Shown one piece after another: positions 8,171-17,842 of a stretch of 64,000 nt of DNA. The notes below the pieces were generated by a model, which was not told where the DNA came from, did not search any database, and worked only from the letters and a program-made list of their open reading frames with translations. The stretch's first letter is position 1, and every line of letters begins with the position of its first letter. Both the position numbers and the translations under genes were made by a program. The DNA is from Veillonella seminalis (lineage in GTDB: Bacteria > Bacillota > Negativicutes > Veillonellales > Veillonellaceae): contig NZ_RQUZ01000003.1 of NCBI RefSeq assembly GCF_003992065.1, positions 62,001 to 126,000 of the forward strand, read 5' to 3'.

Positions 8171-9715
8171 TTATTTTGCGTAATCAACTACGCGGGTTTC
8201 ACGAATGATAACAACTTTGATCTGACCCGGATATTCCAATTCAGACTCAATGCGTCTAACCATTTCACGTACCAATAAGGTAGCTTCCGCTTCGTCAATC
8301 TTTTCAGGTTTAACCATAACACGAATTTCGCGACCGGCTTGAATTGCGAAACATTTTTCAACGCCATCAAAGGACTCGGCAATTTCCTCTAATTTAGTCA
8401 AACGTTTCAAGTAGTTTTCAAGGGTTTCACGACGTGCACCCGGACGAGCCGCCGAAATAGCATCAGCAGCTGCCACCAATACAGCTTCAACTGATTTGAA
8501 TTCTTCATCACCATGATGGGCACCGATACAGTTCTGTACCAATACGCTTTCATGGTATTTCTTAGCTACATCCACACCAATTTGTACGTGGGAGCCTTCC
8601 ATATCGTGGTCAAGGGCTTTCCCTAAGTCATGGAGCAACCCGCCGCGTTTGGCAAGGGTTACGTCACAACCTAATTCAGCCGCCATCATACCTGCTAAGT
8701 GAGCAACTTCGATAGAGTGCTTCAATACATTCTGGCCATAGCTTGTACGGTATTTCAAACGACCCAAAATACGTACGATTTCTGGATGTAAGCCATGAAC
8801 ATCAGCTTCGAAAGTTGCCTGTTCCCCCGCATCTTTAATAACTTGGTCAACCTCTTTACGAGCTTTACCAACCATTTCTTCGATACGAGCCGGATGAATA
8901 CGACCATCCACAATCAATTTCTCGAGCGCAATACGTGCTACCTCACGGCGAATCGGATCGAAGCCGGAGAGAATAACTGCTTCAGGAGTATCATCAATGA
9001 TAAGATCTATACCTGTTAAGGTTTCTAGGGCACGAATGTTTCGGCCTTCACGACCGATAATTCGCCCTTTCATTTCATCATTTGGAAGAGCTACTACCGA
9101 TACGGTAGACTCTGCAACATGATCCGCAGCACAACGCTGAATTGCGGATGCAATAATTTCTCGGGCGTTCTTTTCAGCCTCTTCCTTGGCTTGTTGTTCT
9201 AAATCTTTAACAAGAACCGCCGTTTCGTGACGAATTTCTTGTTCTACATTGGAAAGTAAAATTCCTTTCGCTTCCTCAAATGTCATGCCGGAAATACGTT
9301 CTAATTCCGCCATCTGTTGGTCGTACAGAGCTTCTGTACGTTCTTTTAAAGTTTTTGTTTCTTGTTCTTTACGATGCAACGCATCTTCTTTTTTCTCTAA
9401 GGATTCCAATTTACCGTCGAGATGTTCTTCTTTCTGAAGAATACGTCGTTCTAATCGTTGTAACTCATTGCGTCGATCTCGGTTTTCTTTATCCGCTTCA
9501 CTGCGAAGTTTATGAATTTCTTCCTTAGCTTCTACTAAGGCTTCTTTTTTCTTAGACTCAGCCAATCGTTCGGCATCGGCTACAATACGAGCCGCTTCAG
9601 TTTCAGCACGGTTAAGCTTCCCTTCAGCGATGTTCTTACGCATCATATAGCCTACACCAAGACCGATAAGCACCATTACAACGGCAATAATACTATACTC
9701 TAAAATAATGTTCAC
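8171..9715 (-). CDS. rny: Ribonuclease Y
   Basis: 514 residues. An N-terminal membrane anchor (about 1-24) is followed by a long charged coiled coil (about 25-190), a KH domain with [15 protein letters not shown] (about 215-230) and an HD phosphohydrolase domain ([23 protein letters not shown]). It is the membrane-bound endonuclease that starts mRNA turnover in Firmicutes. The length is typical. A consensus promoter lies about 100 bases upstream. Confidence 0.97.
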   Translation of the reverse strand: MNIILEYSIIAVVMVLIGLGVGYMMRKNIAEGKLNRAETEAARIVADAERLAESKKKEALVEAKEEIHKLRSEADKENRDRRNELQRLERRILQKEEHLDGKLESLEKKEDALHRKEQETKTLKERTEALYDQQMAELERISGMTFEEAKGILLSNVEQEIRHETAVLVKDLEQQAKEEAEKNAREIIASAIQRCAADHVAESTVSVVALPNDEMKGRIIGREGRNIRALETLTGIDLIIDDTPEAVILSGFDPIRREVARIALEKLIVDGRIHPARIEEMVGKARKEVDQVIKDAGEQATFEADVHGLHPEIVRILGRLKYRTSYGQNVLKHSIEVAHLAGMMAAELGCDVTLAKRGGLLHDLGKALDHDMEGSHVQIGVDVAKKYHESVLVQNCIGAHHGDEEFKSVEAVLVAAADAISAARPGARRETLENYLKRLTKLEEIAESFDGVEKCFAIQAGREIRVMVKPEKIDEAEATLLVREMVRRIESELEYPGQIKVVIIRETRVVDYAK

Positions 9716-9812
9716 CTCCTCATATAAAAGTAAGAAGATCTTTCGTCTTCTCCTTAATTGCCGTCTGTTTCATACATATTTGAAATTTGCCCACTACTGT
9801 GAGACTACTATA

Positions 9813-9841
9813 ATTGTAGTCTGTCAGCAATACTCTGTCAA
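9813..9841 (-). promoter_or_regulatory. Promoter of rny
   Basis: Minus strand TTGACA (9836-9841), exactly 17 bases, then TACAAT (9813-9818). This is the best sigma-A-like match in the left half of the window. Confidence 0.8.
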
Positions 9842-9858
9842 GATTAAGTCTATATAGA

Positions 9859-10356
9859 CTACTCATAGCGAGCCGCCATGTCACAGATAGTTCGGATTGT
9901 CCCGGCACTGAAACCGCGATTTTTCAAATAGTTAAAAATCTTCTTATACTCAATGCGAGCCTCATCAGGCCAAGGTTCGTCAAACCATTCGGCCTGAGCT
10001 GCCGCATCGACGCCCACAAAATGACGAACTACCAGTCTGAGTGCCGGCTCACTTTCATCATACAGTGAAAGTTCATTCCCAATTGCCAAGCCTCGTTGAT
10101 AAAGCTTGTTACGAATATATTGAACGCTGTATTTAGCCTCACTTATGTATAATTGTAATGCATCATGAGCCAAACGTTCATCATTGATGTAATCAAGTTC
10201 TTCCAAACGTTGTAATACTTGATTGATTAAGTCAGACGGCACACCTTTACGCTGTAATTTTTGCGTCAGCTCCAATCGGCTAAGGAAGCGAGGCGCCAAA
10301 AAACGCATCGCTTGATCCATGGCCGATGTGAGCGTATATTCTTTCGACAAAGCCAT
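9859..10356 (-). CDS. recX: RecX, RecA regulator
   Basis: About 165 residues of the RecX family, which binds RecA filaments and limits their activity. The three-helix repeats show as FLAPRFLSRLELTQKLQRKG, LDYINDERLAHDALQLYI and YSVQYIRNKLYQRG. The frame can extend to a GTG at 10383 inside recA, but the ATG at 10356, just past the recA stop at 10361, is more natural. Position directly after recA supports the call and co-transcription. Confidence 0.88.
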   Translation of the reverse strand: MALSKEYTLTSAMDQAMRFLAPRFLSRLELTQKLQRKGVPSDLINQVLQRLEELDYINDERLAHDALQLYISEAKYSVQYIRNKLYQRGLAIGNELSLYDESEPALRLVVRHFVGVDAAAQAEWFDEPWPDEARIEYKKIFNYLKNRGFSAGTIRTICDMAARYE

Positions 10357-10360
10357 CAGC

Positions 10361-11392
10361 TTATTCTTCCGTAGTTTCTTCACCGACTACATCAAAGGTT
10401 TCAGGTTCTGCCATTAAAGTATCACGAATAATGGTATCAATTTCATGAGCAATTTCAGGGTTTGCGCGTAAATATTCTTTAGCAGCTTCCTTACCTTGGC
10501 CCATACGTTCATCATTGTAAGAATACCAAGCACCGGACTTTTTAATGATTTCCATGTTGGTACCGATATCAATCAAAGTGCCTTCATAGGAAACGCCGGT
10601 ACCATACATCAAATCGAATTCAGCTGTTTTGAATGGCGGTGCCACTTTATTCTTAACAACTTTAACTTTAGTACGGTTACCTACATTTTCATTGTTCTGT
10701 TTGATAACTTCCCCTTTACGCACATCGAGGCGAATGGTGGAATAGAATTTCAAAGCACGACCGCCGGTCGTTGTTTCAGGGTTACCGAACATAACCCCCA
10801 CTTTTTCACGGAGCTGGTTGATAAAAATAACAACCGTGCGGGATTTACTGATAATACCGGTTAATTTACGAAGTGCTTTACTCATTAAACGAGCCTGTAA
10901 ACCTACGTGAGCGTCGCCCATTTCACCTTCGATTTCGGCTTTCGGAACCAAAGCGGCTACGGAGTCGACTACGATGATATCTACGGCACCGCTGCGAACG
11001 AGGGATTCCGTAATTTCAAGAGCCTGTTCCCCATTGTCCGGCTGAGATACCAAGAGATTGTTGATATCTACACCCAAATGACGGGCATATACAGGATCGA
11101 GGGCATGTTCCGCATCAATAAATGCGGCAATACCACCACCTTTTTGGGCTTCTGCAATAGCATGTAAAGCTACGGTTGTTTTACCGGATGATTCAGGGCC
11201 GTAAATTTCGATAACACGGCCTCGTGGGAAACCGCCTACGCCTACAGCGAGGTCAATGGCCAAACAGCCGGTAGAAATAACTTCAATATTCATGCGGTCC
11301 GTAATATCACCGAGGCGCATAATGGCGCCTTTACCATAATCTTTCTCTATTTTTTTCAACGCATTGTCTAAGGCTTGTTCTCTACCTTCCAT
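10361..11392 (-). CDS. recA: Recombinase RecA
   Basis: 343 residues. Walker [10 protein letters not shown], the DNA-binding loops around the [10 protein letters not shown] region and the [10 protein letters not shown] stretch are all present; this is a full-length RecA for homologous recombination and SOS co-protease activity. The start has AAAGGA nine bases upstream. The gap before it carries a perfect palindrome likely to be an operator (11411-11426). Confidence 0.99.
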   Translation of the reverse strand: MEGREQALDNALKKIEKDYGKGAIMRLGDITDRMNIEVISTGCLAIDLAVGVGGFPRGRVIEIYGPESSGKTTVALHAIAEAQKGGGIAAFIDAEHALDPVYARHLGVDINNLLVSQPDNGEQALEITESLVRSGAVDIIVVDSVAALVPKAEIEGEMGDAHVGLQARLMSKALRKLTGIISKSRTVVIFINQLREKVGVMFGNPETTTGGRALKFYSTIRLDVRKGEVIKQNNENVGNRTKVKVVKNKVAPPFKTAEFDLMYGTGVSYEGTLIDIGTNMEIIKKSGAWYSYNDERMGQGKEAAKEYLRANPEIAHEIDTIIRDTLMAEPETFDVVGEETTEE

Positions 11393-11410
11393 GTTACTAT
11401 CCTTTCTGCG

Positions 11411-11426
11411 TCATACAATCGTATGA
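11411..11426. promoter_or_regulatory. Perfect palindrome at the recA promoter
   Basis: TCATAC-AATC-GTATGA: six-base arms around a four-base centre, directly downstream of a TATAGT box on the recA strand and about 20 bases before the recA ribosome site. Position and symmetry suit a repressor site such as a LexA-type SOS operator. The sequence is not the Bacillus (GAACN4GTTC) or E. coli box. Confidence 0.5.
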
Positions 11427-11465
11427 CTATATAAATATATTAATCTTAAAAATCGATAAGGGATT

Positions 11466-12713
11466 TTACTTCTTACCGGTTATCGCCTGATACAAGAGAT
11501 ATAAGGCTCTTTCTGCCGTACTCTGACGAATACTTTCCCGGTCACCGATGAAATCATTGCGATAGGCAACCGTACCTTCAGGACCGGAAACACCGATATA
11601 GACCAATCCTACCGGTTTTGTTACCATTCCGCCACCCGGTCCGGCAATGCCTGTAGTCGATACACCGTAGGTTGTACCTAAAAGCTTACGCGTGCCGGCC
11701 GCCATCGATTTGGCCACCTGTTCACTGACAGCACCATAGGTATCCAATTCGTCTTGCGGTACACCGAGTACCTTATGTTTTACTTCATTGGAATAGGAAA
11801 TGACACCGCCCTGTACATAAGCACTGCTGCCCGGCATATCGGTGAGACGTTTGCCTACCAAACCACCCGTACAGGATTCAGCCGTAGCTACCGTAGCACC
11901 GGCTTCCAATAAAGCATCGGTTACCAATTCCAACATAGATTTTTCCAAACGACGCCCCAAAGAGTCACCGAGGCGTTCACGTAAAATAGCATCCCACGGT
12001 GCCAACAGCGTTTCCGCTTCTTCCAGTGTCATCGCTTTGGCGGTTATCCGCAATTCGATATAGCCGCTTTTAATTAAAAAGGCAATCGTCGGATTTTGCT
12101 GAGTTTTCACCAAATCCATTAAAGATGCTTCCAGTTCCAACTCACGCAGGCCGTATACGGCATAACGATGGGATTTTACCACGCCTTGACCGCCGAAATA
12201 TTTTGTCAGATACGGGCGAACAGACTCATCAAATACAGCTTTCATTTCAGCCGGCGGTCCCGGTAACAAAATGTAAGTCGTACCATCGGCTTGAACGGCC
12301 ACGCCGGGTGCTACGCCGCAACTGTTATTTAACGCTTCGCTGCCAACGGGCAACATCATTTCACGGCGACTCGGATCCGGCATTTCACGGCCTTTGTTTT
12401 CAAAAAAGGCTTTAACCATTCGTTCTGCGTCATGATTGAGTTCGAGTTCCAAACCGATGGCTTTCGCCAAGGACGGCCGGGTAATATCCCCCTGAGTCGG
12501 TCCCAAGCCGCCGGTACAAACGACTAAATCGGCACGACTCGCGGCCAAGCGGAAACATTCTTCCATACGAGCCGGGTTATCCCCGATAGTACTTTGAAAC
12601 GCCACCGTATAACCGAGCTTATTCATCTCACGAGCCAACCACGCCACATTTGTATTAATGGTATCGCCTAATAACAATTCTGAACCTGTTGAAATCAATT
12701 CTACTATCATCAT
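11466..12713 (-). CDS. cinA: CinA family nicotinamide-nucleotide amidohydrolase
   Basis: About 415 residues. The N-terminal molybdopterin-binding-like domain (IVELISTGSELLLGD, CTGGLGPTQGDITR) has the CinA pyrophosphatase role in relatives. The C-terminal PncC-like deamidase domain has ESCTGGLVGKRLTDMPGSS and GIAGPGGG. The likely start is ATG 12713 or the adjacent ATG 12710, both served by GAGG; the upstream frame start at 12731 lacks one. Its place before recA is common in Firmicutes (competence and recombination clusters). Confidence 0.93.
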   Translation of the reverse strand: MMIVELISTGSELLLGDTINTNVAWLAREMNKLGYTVAFQSTIGDNPARMEECFRLAASRADLVVCTGGLGPTQGDITRPSLAKAIGLELELNHDAERMVKAFFENKGREMPDPSRREMMLPVGSEALNNSCGVAPGVAVQADGTTYILLPGPPAEMKAVFDESVRPYLTKYFGGQGVVKSHRYAVYGLRELELEASLMDLVKTQQNPTIAFLIKSGYIELRITAKAMTLEEAETLLAPWDAILRERLGDSLGRRLEKSMLELVTDALLEAGATVATAESCTGGLVGKRLTDMPGSSAYVQGGVISYSNEVKHKVLGVPQDELDTYGAVSEQVAKSMAAGTRKLLGTTYGVSTTGIAGPGGGMVTKPVGLVYIGVSGPEGTVAYRNDFIGDRESIRQSTAERALYLLYQAITGKK

Positions 12714-12841
12714 TTGCCTCAATTCTCCCATTCGGGATACCGGATACCGATTACTTTTTTTATTACTAATTGCGATTTACCGAATTAACTCAAATAACTT
12801 AATGATTATTCGATATTTCAGCACTGCAATCTATAATTACA

Positions 12842-14191
12842 TTACTTTGTTTCGCGAACTTCAGCTACCACGTCATAGGCAAAGCCTTGGGCTACCGTAA
12901 CCGGTACGATTTGCCCCACTTCAAGGCCTTCGCAGTCTTCGATATACATATTACCGTCTACATCCGGTGCCTGCGTTTCCAAACGGCCTTTAGCCAACAA
13001 ATGACCATGTTCGTCTTCGCTGATTTCTTCAATAATAGCTTCATGCTCGGTGCCTTCCAAATCACGATTGTTTTCTTCGGAAATAGCCGCCTGAATCGCC
13101 ATTAATGCATGATAGCGTTCTTCTTTAACTTCTTCCGGAACCTGATCCGCCATGGCACCGGCCGGCGTACCGTCTTCTTGTGAATAGGTAAATACACCCA
13201 TATTATCGAAACGAACTTCTTTTACAAATTCACAAAGTTCTTCAAACTGTTCATCCGTTTCGCCCGGGAAGCCTACGATAAGGGAAGTACGAAGCGTTAC
13301 ATGACTTGCTTTGCTGCGGACTTTTTGTAATAAGGTTACAATATCCGCCTTGCGGTCTTTACGGTTCATTCGACGTAAAATATCGTCATTAATGTGCTGC
13401 AACGGCAAGTCGATATAATTACAAATCTTTGGTTCCGCTACGATAAGATCCAATAATTCATCGGTGAAATACTTAGGATATAAGTACAATAAGCGATACC
13501 ATTCGATGCCGTCTACTTTAACGAGCGCTTTTAATAAGTCCGCCAACATAGGTTTACCGTTGTTAAGATCGGAACCGTAACTCGTTGTATCCTGAGCGAT
13601 TAAGTTAATTTCTTTAACGCCCATAACTGCCAGACGTTCTACTTCTTCTACGATAGATTCAATAGTACGGCTGCGATAAGCACCGCGCACTTTAGGAATG
13701 ATACAGAAGGTACAGCCGTTATCACAGCCTTCGGCAATTTTTACATACGCACTATATGTCGGTGTTGTCTGCATACGTGGCATACGTTCGTTATAAATAT
13801 TGGTAATCGAGTCCATAATACAGATGCGTTTGCCGTCATTAATCGCTTCAATGGCTTCCATAATACGATTCCAAGAACCGGTACCGATGAGTGCATCAAT
13901 CTCCGGAATTTCCGCAAACAGTTCTTCTTGGTACTGCTGACTTAAACATCCGGCCACAATCAGGCCGCGACAGTTTCCAAACTGCTTATATTCACTCATC
14001 TGTAAAATTGTGTTAATTGACTCCTGTTTTGCTTTTTCAATAAACGTACAGGTATTAACTATGATAATCTCAGCTTCGTCCAAGGTTTCCGTGATTTCAT
14101 AGCCGTTATCTTTAAGGGCACCCAACATAATTTCGGTATCCACCAGGTTTTTGGCACAGCCTAAACTCACATAGCCTAATTTTTTACTCAT
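12842..14191 (-). CDS. rimO: Ribosomal protein S12 methylthiotransferase RimO
   Basis: 449 residues. The N-terminal UPF0004 domain holds the Cys triad of the auxiliary cluster (GCAKNLVDTE). The radical SAM core has CDNGCTFCIIP, and a C-terminal TRAM domain binds S12. It adds a methylthio group to an aspartate of ribosomal protein S12. Its ATG overlaps the stop of the upstream gene as TAATG, indicating translational coupling. Confidence 0.95.
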   Translation of the reverse strand: MSKKLGYVSLGCAKNLVDTEIMLGALKDNGYEITETLDEAEIIIVNTCTFIEKAKQESINTILQMSEYKQFGNCRGLIVAGCLSQQYQEELFAEIPEIDALIGTGSWNRIMEAIEAINDGKRICIMDSITNIYNERMPRMQTTPTYSAYVKIAEGCDNGCTFCIIPKVRGAYRSRTIESIVEEVERLAVMGVKEINLIAQDTTSYGSDLNNGKPMLADLLKALVKVDGIEWYRLLYLYPKYFTDELLDLIVAEPKICNYIDLPLQHINDDILRRMNRKDRKADIVTLLQKVRSKASHVTLRTSLIVGFPGETDEQFEELCEFVKEVRFDNMGVFTYSQEDGTPAGAMADQVPEEVKEERYHALMAIQAAISEENNRDLEGTEHEAIIEEISEDEHGHLLAKGRLETQAPDVDGNMYIEDCEGLEVGQIVPVTVAQGFAYDVVAEVRETK

Positions 14192-15237
14192 TATATATCC
14201 TTTCTAAAGCGCACTTGGCTAATCCATTTATCTAACAATACTTTTTTGCCGTCTTCCGTGTAACCGCCCTTCGTATCCCAAAGAACCAGTTCACGGCCCA
14301 AGGAATCTACCGGATTTGGTAGCTCCGGACTGGTGTACACATAATAAAATCCGTTGTCTTGTAATAATTGTGACACTTGTTTTGACAATAACCATTTAAT
14401 AACTTGGGTTGCCTCTTCTTCATGGGTTGTTCCCTTCAGCATACCTACGCCGGTTAAATAATACGGCGTACCGTCAGCCGGGAAAATAATCTTCACCGGG
14501 TATTTGTGGTTCACATATTGCTGACCATCGGAATAGTTGCCGATACCAAAATCGGTTTCACCCAAGGCCGCCAAACGAATCGGTGTCGATAAAAACTTCG
14601 CGTATTGCACAACATGAGGTTTTAAATCTACAAAATAATGCAATCCCTGCTCTTCGCCGTTCATTTCAACAAAACTGTATAAAATATTGGCCGCACTGCG
14701 CGAAGCTACAAAATCCGTCATAATGACGCGCCAATCACCGGGGAGAATCAATGAATGCCAGGCTGTTACATAGCGTCCCATGCGATTATAAAAAGAATCG
14801 CTTTGAGCAAATACGACCGGATCATACCAAATCCCTACCCAAAGAGCGTCATTGTTTTTAAAACGGTCGGATACTTCATCCACTCCTTCGGTAAGAACTG
14901 GTTTTAACTGGTGGTATTTCACGCCGATGTCTAAATTATCACGCGTAGTAATGACTAAGTCGCCTTTTTGATCCGATGCCGGCAATGTCATACGCGTTGC
15001 CATCTGTTCTTCCGTAATCGGCAACATGGTGAGGCGTACATGATACTGCATTTCATACTGCTGTGCCAACAATGTTGTCAAATTGGAAGGCAGGTCCGTA
15101 TAAATCGTCAGTTCCGCCTTAACCGGAATGGCCGTACGCTCTTTTTCTTCATTTTTTTCAAAATATGTTCCCGCTGCAAACATGCCGAGAACAAAGGTTA
15201 TTAATAATGCGATAGGCCAAAATCGTTTCATGCTCAT
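14191..15237 (-). CDS. Orphan extracellular solute-binding protein
   Basis: 348 residues. A hydrophobic N-terminal segment (about 5-23) without a lipobox cysteine suggests an uncleaved anchor or a signal peptide. The rest has the two-lobe periplasmic-binding look of the iron/polyamine type (ELTIYTDLPSNLTTLL near the start, ALWVGIWYDPVVFAQ, GDWRVIMTDF, then YYLTGVGMLKGTTHEEEATQVIKWLLS). No ABC permease or ATPase is nearby; it sits between a YgiQ gene and rimO. Ligand unknown. It may serve a transporter elsewhere or have a non-transport role. Confidence 0.75.
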   Translation of the reverse strand: MSMKRFWPIALLITFVLGMFAAGTYFEKNEEKERTAIPVKAELTIYTDLPSNLTTLLAQQYEMQYHVRLTMLPITEEQMATRMTLPASDQKGDLVITTRDNLDIGVKYHQLKPVLTEGVDEVSDRFKNNDALWVGIWYDPVVFAQSDSFYNRMGRYVTAWHSLILPGDWRVIMTDFVASRSAANILYSFVEMNGEEQGLHYFVDLKPHVVQYAKFLSTPIRLAALGETDFGIGNYSDGQQYVNHKYPVKIIFPADGTPYYLTGVGMLKGTTHEEEATQVIKWLLSKQVSQLLQDNGFYYVYTSPELPNPVDSLGRELVLWDTKGGYTEDGKKVLLDKWISQVRFRKDI

Positions 15238-15259
15238 TGCCCGCCTCCATTATGACACA

Positions 15260-17254
15260 CTAAGGTCGTCTATTGCCAGCCAAACCGCCTCGTTTTGACT
15301 GTTTACTTATACTGATTTTGCCACGGTCGTTCATCTTTGCCGTCTGCTGACGACCACTTGATTGCCGTCCCGAAGTCTTATTGGTTGATTGCTGCTTCGA
15401 TTGTGATTTTGAGCGCCGATTAACACCTTGTTTCGAATGCTGATTACCGACCTTATTTCGCCCGATCGGACGCGGCGGAATCAAACATAAAGGTCCGAAT
15501 CCGATTAAATCGGTACGCCCAGCCTTAACCAGAGCTTCGCGAACCAAATCATAATTATCAGGGTTCCTATATTGCATAAGGGCTCGTTGCATCGCTTTGT
15601 CACGACCCTTTTTAGCCACATAAACGGTTTCACCCGTAAGCGGGTTAATACCGGTATAATACATGGCCGTAGATAAACTGCCCGGTGTCGGTATAAAGTC
15701 CTGTACCTGTTCCGGAGTCATCTTCTGATCACGCAAAAATTCCGCCAGCTCAACGGCGTCAGCCAAGGTACAACCGGGATGTGAGCTCATAAAATACGGT
15801 ACCAAAAACTGCTTTTTACCCAATTGGCGATTCGCCGTTTCAAACCAATCTTTAAATTTAAGGAATACGTTTTTATCCGCTTTCCCCATGATTTCCGTAA
15901 CAGCTTCCGAAACATGTTCCGGCGCCACTTTAAGTTGACCGCTTACGTGATGTTCGCATAATTCCTTAACGAACTCACGATTATTATCTTCCAGCACATA
16001 ATCATATCTTAAACCGGAGCGCACAAAAACTTTTTTAACGCCATTAAGTTTACGTAACTTACGCAATATAGCCAAATAATCATCATGGCTGGTATCAAGG
16101 TTTTCACAGGCATGTGGGGCCGCACAATTCTTGCCCGGACAAGCACCTTTAGTTCCCTGCTTCTGACAGGCCGTATGACGGAAGTTGGCCGTCGGCCCGC
16201 CTACGTCATGAATATAGCCTTTAAAATCAGGCATTGCTATCATTCGTTCCGCTTCAGCTATAAGCGATTCATGGCTGCGGTTTTGAATAATTCGCCCTTG
16301 GTGACTCGTAATAGCACAGAACGAACAACTGCCGAAACAGCCGCGATGACTGACCAAGCTGAATTGTACTTCACTCAATGCCGGAACGCCGCCCTTGGCA
16401 TCATAGCGAGGATGCCAATGCCGTGAAAACGGCAAGCTGTACACCTCATCCATTTCAGCCTGGGTCAAAGGTAACGCCGGACTGTTCTGAATCACGTAGC
16501 GGTCGCCGTGCAATTGTGCCACCGTTTTACCGATGAACGGATCTTGTTCATAATATTGCAAACGAAATGCTTCCGCAAATTGACGCTTGTCTTCTTTCAC
16601 TATTTCATAAGACGAACATTCCACAACTTTACCTTCCGGCAATGTTTTAGACATGTAACAAACGCCCTTAATCGAAGGCAATTTTTCAACAAAACGATTT
16701 TCATCCAAAGCTTTGGCCAGTTCTAAAATCTGTTTTTCACCCATACCGTAAATTAAAGCATCCGCTTTGCTGTCAACCAACAAAGAACGGCGCACCGTAT
16801 TGGACCAATAATCATAATGGGCAAAACGACGTAAACTGGCTTCAATGCCCCCGATAATAACGGGTACATCACGAAAAGCCTCACGCATGCGATTGGCATA
16901 CACTAATGTAGCACGATCAGGTCTGTGACCGCTTTCACCGCCCGGAGAATAATCATCATTGTGACGGAACTTCTTCGCCGCCGTAAATTTGTTAAGCATA
17001 GAGTCTAAATTACCGGCCGTTACCAACGAAGCCAAGCGTGGTTTGCCCAGTATTTTGAAAGCTTCCACATCTTGCCAGTCGGGCTGTGCAATGAGCCCCA
17101 CCCGATAACCGTGGTGCTCCAACAATCGGCCAATCACACTACCGGCAAAAGAAGGGTGATCCACATAGGCATCACCGGTAATCAGCACAAAATCGAGTTC
17201 AGCCCAACCGCGTGCCTCCATCTCTGCCCGTTCCGTAATTAAAAAGTCGCTCAC
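15260..17254 (-). CDS. YgiQ family radical SAM protein
   Basis: 664 residues. The radical SAM motif CFGSCSFCAITSHQG, the N-terminal UPF0313 region (GWAELDFVLITGDAYVDHPSF) and a second cysteine group (CQKQGTKGACPGKNC) identify the family; the reaction is unknown. The last 60 residues are a basic Ser/Gln/Lys/Arg-rich tail of the kind seen on nucleic-acid-binding proteins. It probably shares a transcript with the downstream solute-binding protein and rimO (22-base gap, then overlap). Confidence 0.92.
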   Translation of the reverse strand: MSDFLITERAEMEARGWAELDFVLITGDAYVDHPSFAGSVIGRLLEHHGYRVGLIAQPDWQDVEAFKILGKPRLASLVTAGNLDSMLNKFTAAKKFRHNDDYSPGGESGHRPDRATLVYANRMREAFRDVPVIIGGIEASLRRFAHYDYWSNTVRRSLLVDSKADALIYGMGEKQILELAKALDENRFVEKLPSIKGVCYMSKTLPEGKVVECSSYEIVKEDKRQFAEAFRLQYYEQDPFIGKTVAQLHGDRYVIQNSPALPLTQAEMDEVYSLPFSRHWHPRYDAKGGVPALSEVQFSLVSHRGCFGSCSFCAITSHQGRIIQNRSHESLIAEAERMIAMPDFKGYIHDVGGPTANFRHTACQKQGTKGACPGKNCAAPHACENLDTSHDDYLAILRKLRKLNGVKKVFVRSGLRYDYVLEDNNREFVKELCEHHVSGQLKVAPEHVSEAVTEIMGKADKNVFLKFKDWFETANRQLGKKQFLVPYFMSSHPGCTLADAVELAEFLRDQKMTPEQVQDFIPTPGSLSTAMYYTGINPLTGETVYVAKKGRDKAMQRALMQYRNPDNYDLVREALVKAGRTDLIGFGPLCLIPPRPIGRNKVGNQHSKQGVNRRSKSQSKQQSTNKTSGRQSSGRQQTAKMNDRGKISISKQSKRGGLAGNRRP

Positions 17255-17304
17255 TACACATATCTCCTTGATTCATACTACATACTTGTTTAACTTCACT
17301 TGAC

Positions 17305-17754
17305 TTATATAAAGAATAACCAACCCAGGAATACTACTATACAAATACTGATAATAGACACTGCCAAACGTTCCTGTGCCAACGTCTTCTGACGGCGTTG
17401 TTGCCTTGACGTATAACTCAATCGTTTGGAATGCGGTACTACAATGTCTACTTCTCGTTCTACATCTTCATGATGAACGAGTTTGCGCGGTTTTACACGA
17501 CGCAAAGGTACACCCAAAGGCTCGCCGATTAAACTTTTATACCGGTCAATCATACGATGCCGTTCGAGCCCCATTAAATCGGCATAGTTGCCAATAAAGC
17601 CTTTCACATACACATCGCCGGGAATAATTTTATAATTATCCTCTTCAATTGCCTCCAAATATGCGGAGCGAATATGTAATACCTGTTCAATATCTTTAAT
17701 AGTCAGCCCTCGTCGGGTACGTTCGCGTCGCAATTCTTCGCCTATCGTTGACAA
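17305..17754 (-). CDS. Short RodZ-like helix-turn-helix membrane protein
   Basis: 149 residues. The N-terminal HTH_25 domain (GEELRRERTRRGLTIKDIEQVLHIRSAYLEAIE, about 5-38, then VYVKGFIGNYADLMGL) is the RodZ cytoskeletal-binding type. A basic linker leads to one membrane helix at the very C-terminus (about 128-148). The usual extracytoplasmic DUF4115 domain is missing, so it is RodZ-like rather than a full RodZ. It lies between ftsK and ygiQ. Confidence 0.8.
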   Translation of the reverse strand: MSTIGEELRRERTRRGLTIKDIEQVLHIRSAYLEAIEEDNYKIIPGDVYVKGFIGNYADLMGLERHRMIDRYKSLIGEPLGVPLRRVKPRKLVHHEDVEREVDIVVPHSKRLSYTSRQQRRQKTLAQERLAVSIISICIVVFLGWLFFI

Positions 17755-17842
17755 GTTCGGCCTCCTTTAATTTCTAACACAATCTACTTGCTATATTTTA
17801 TATTTGCTGAATTTTTATATTAATAACTTCAGGCTCTGTTTA

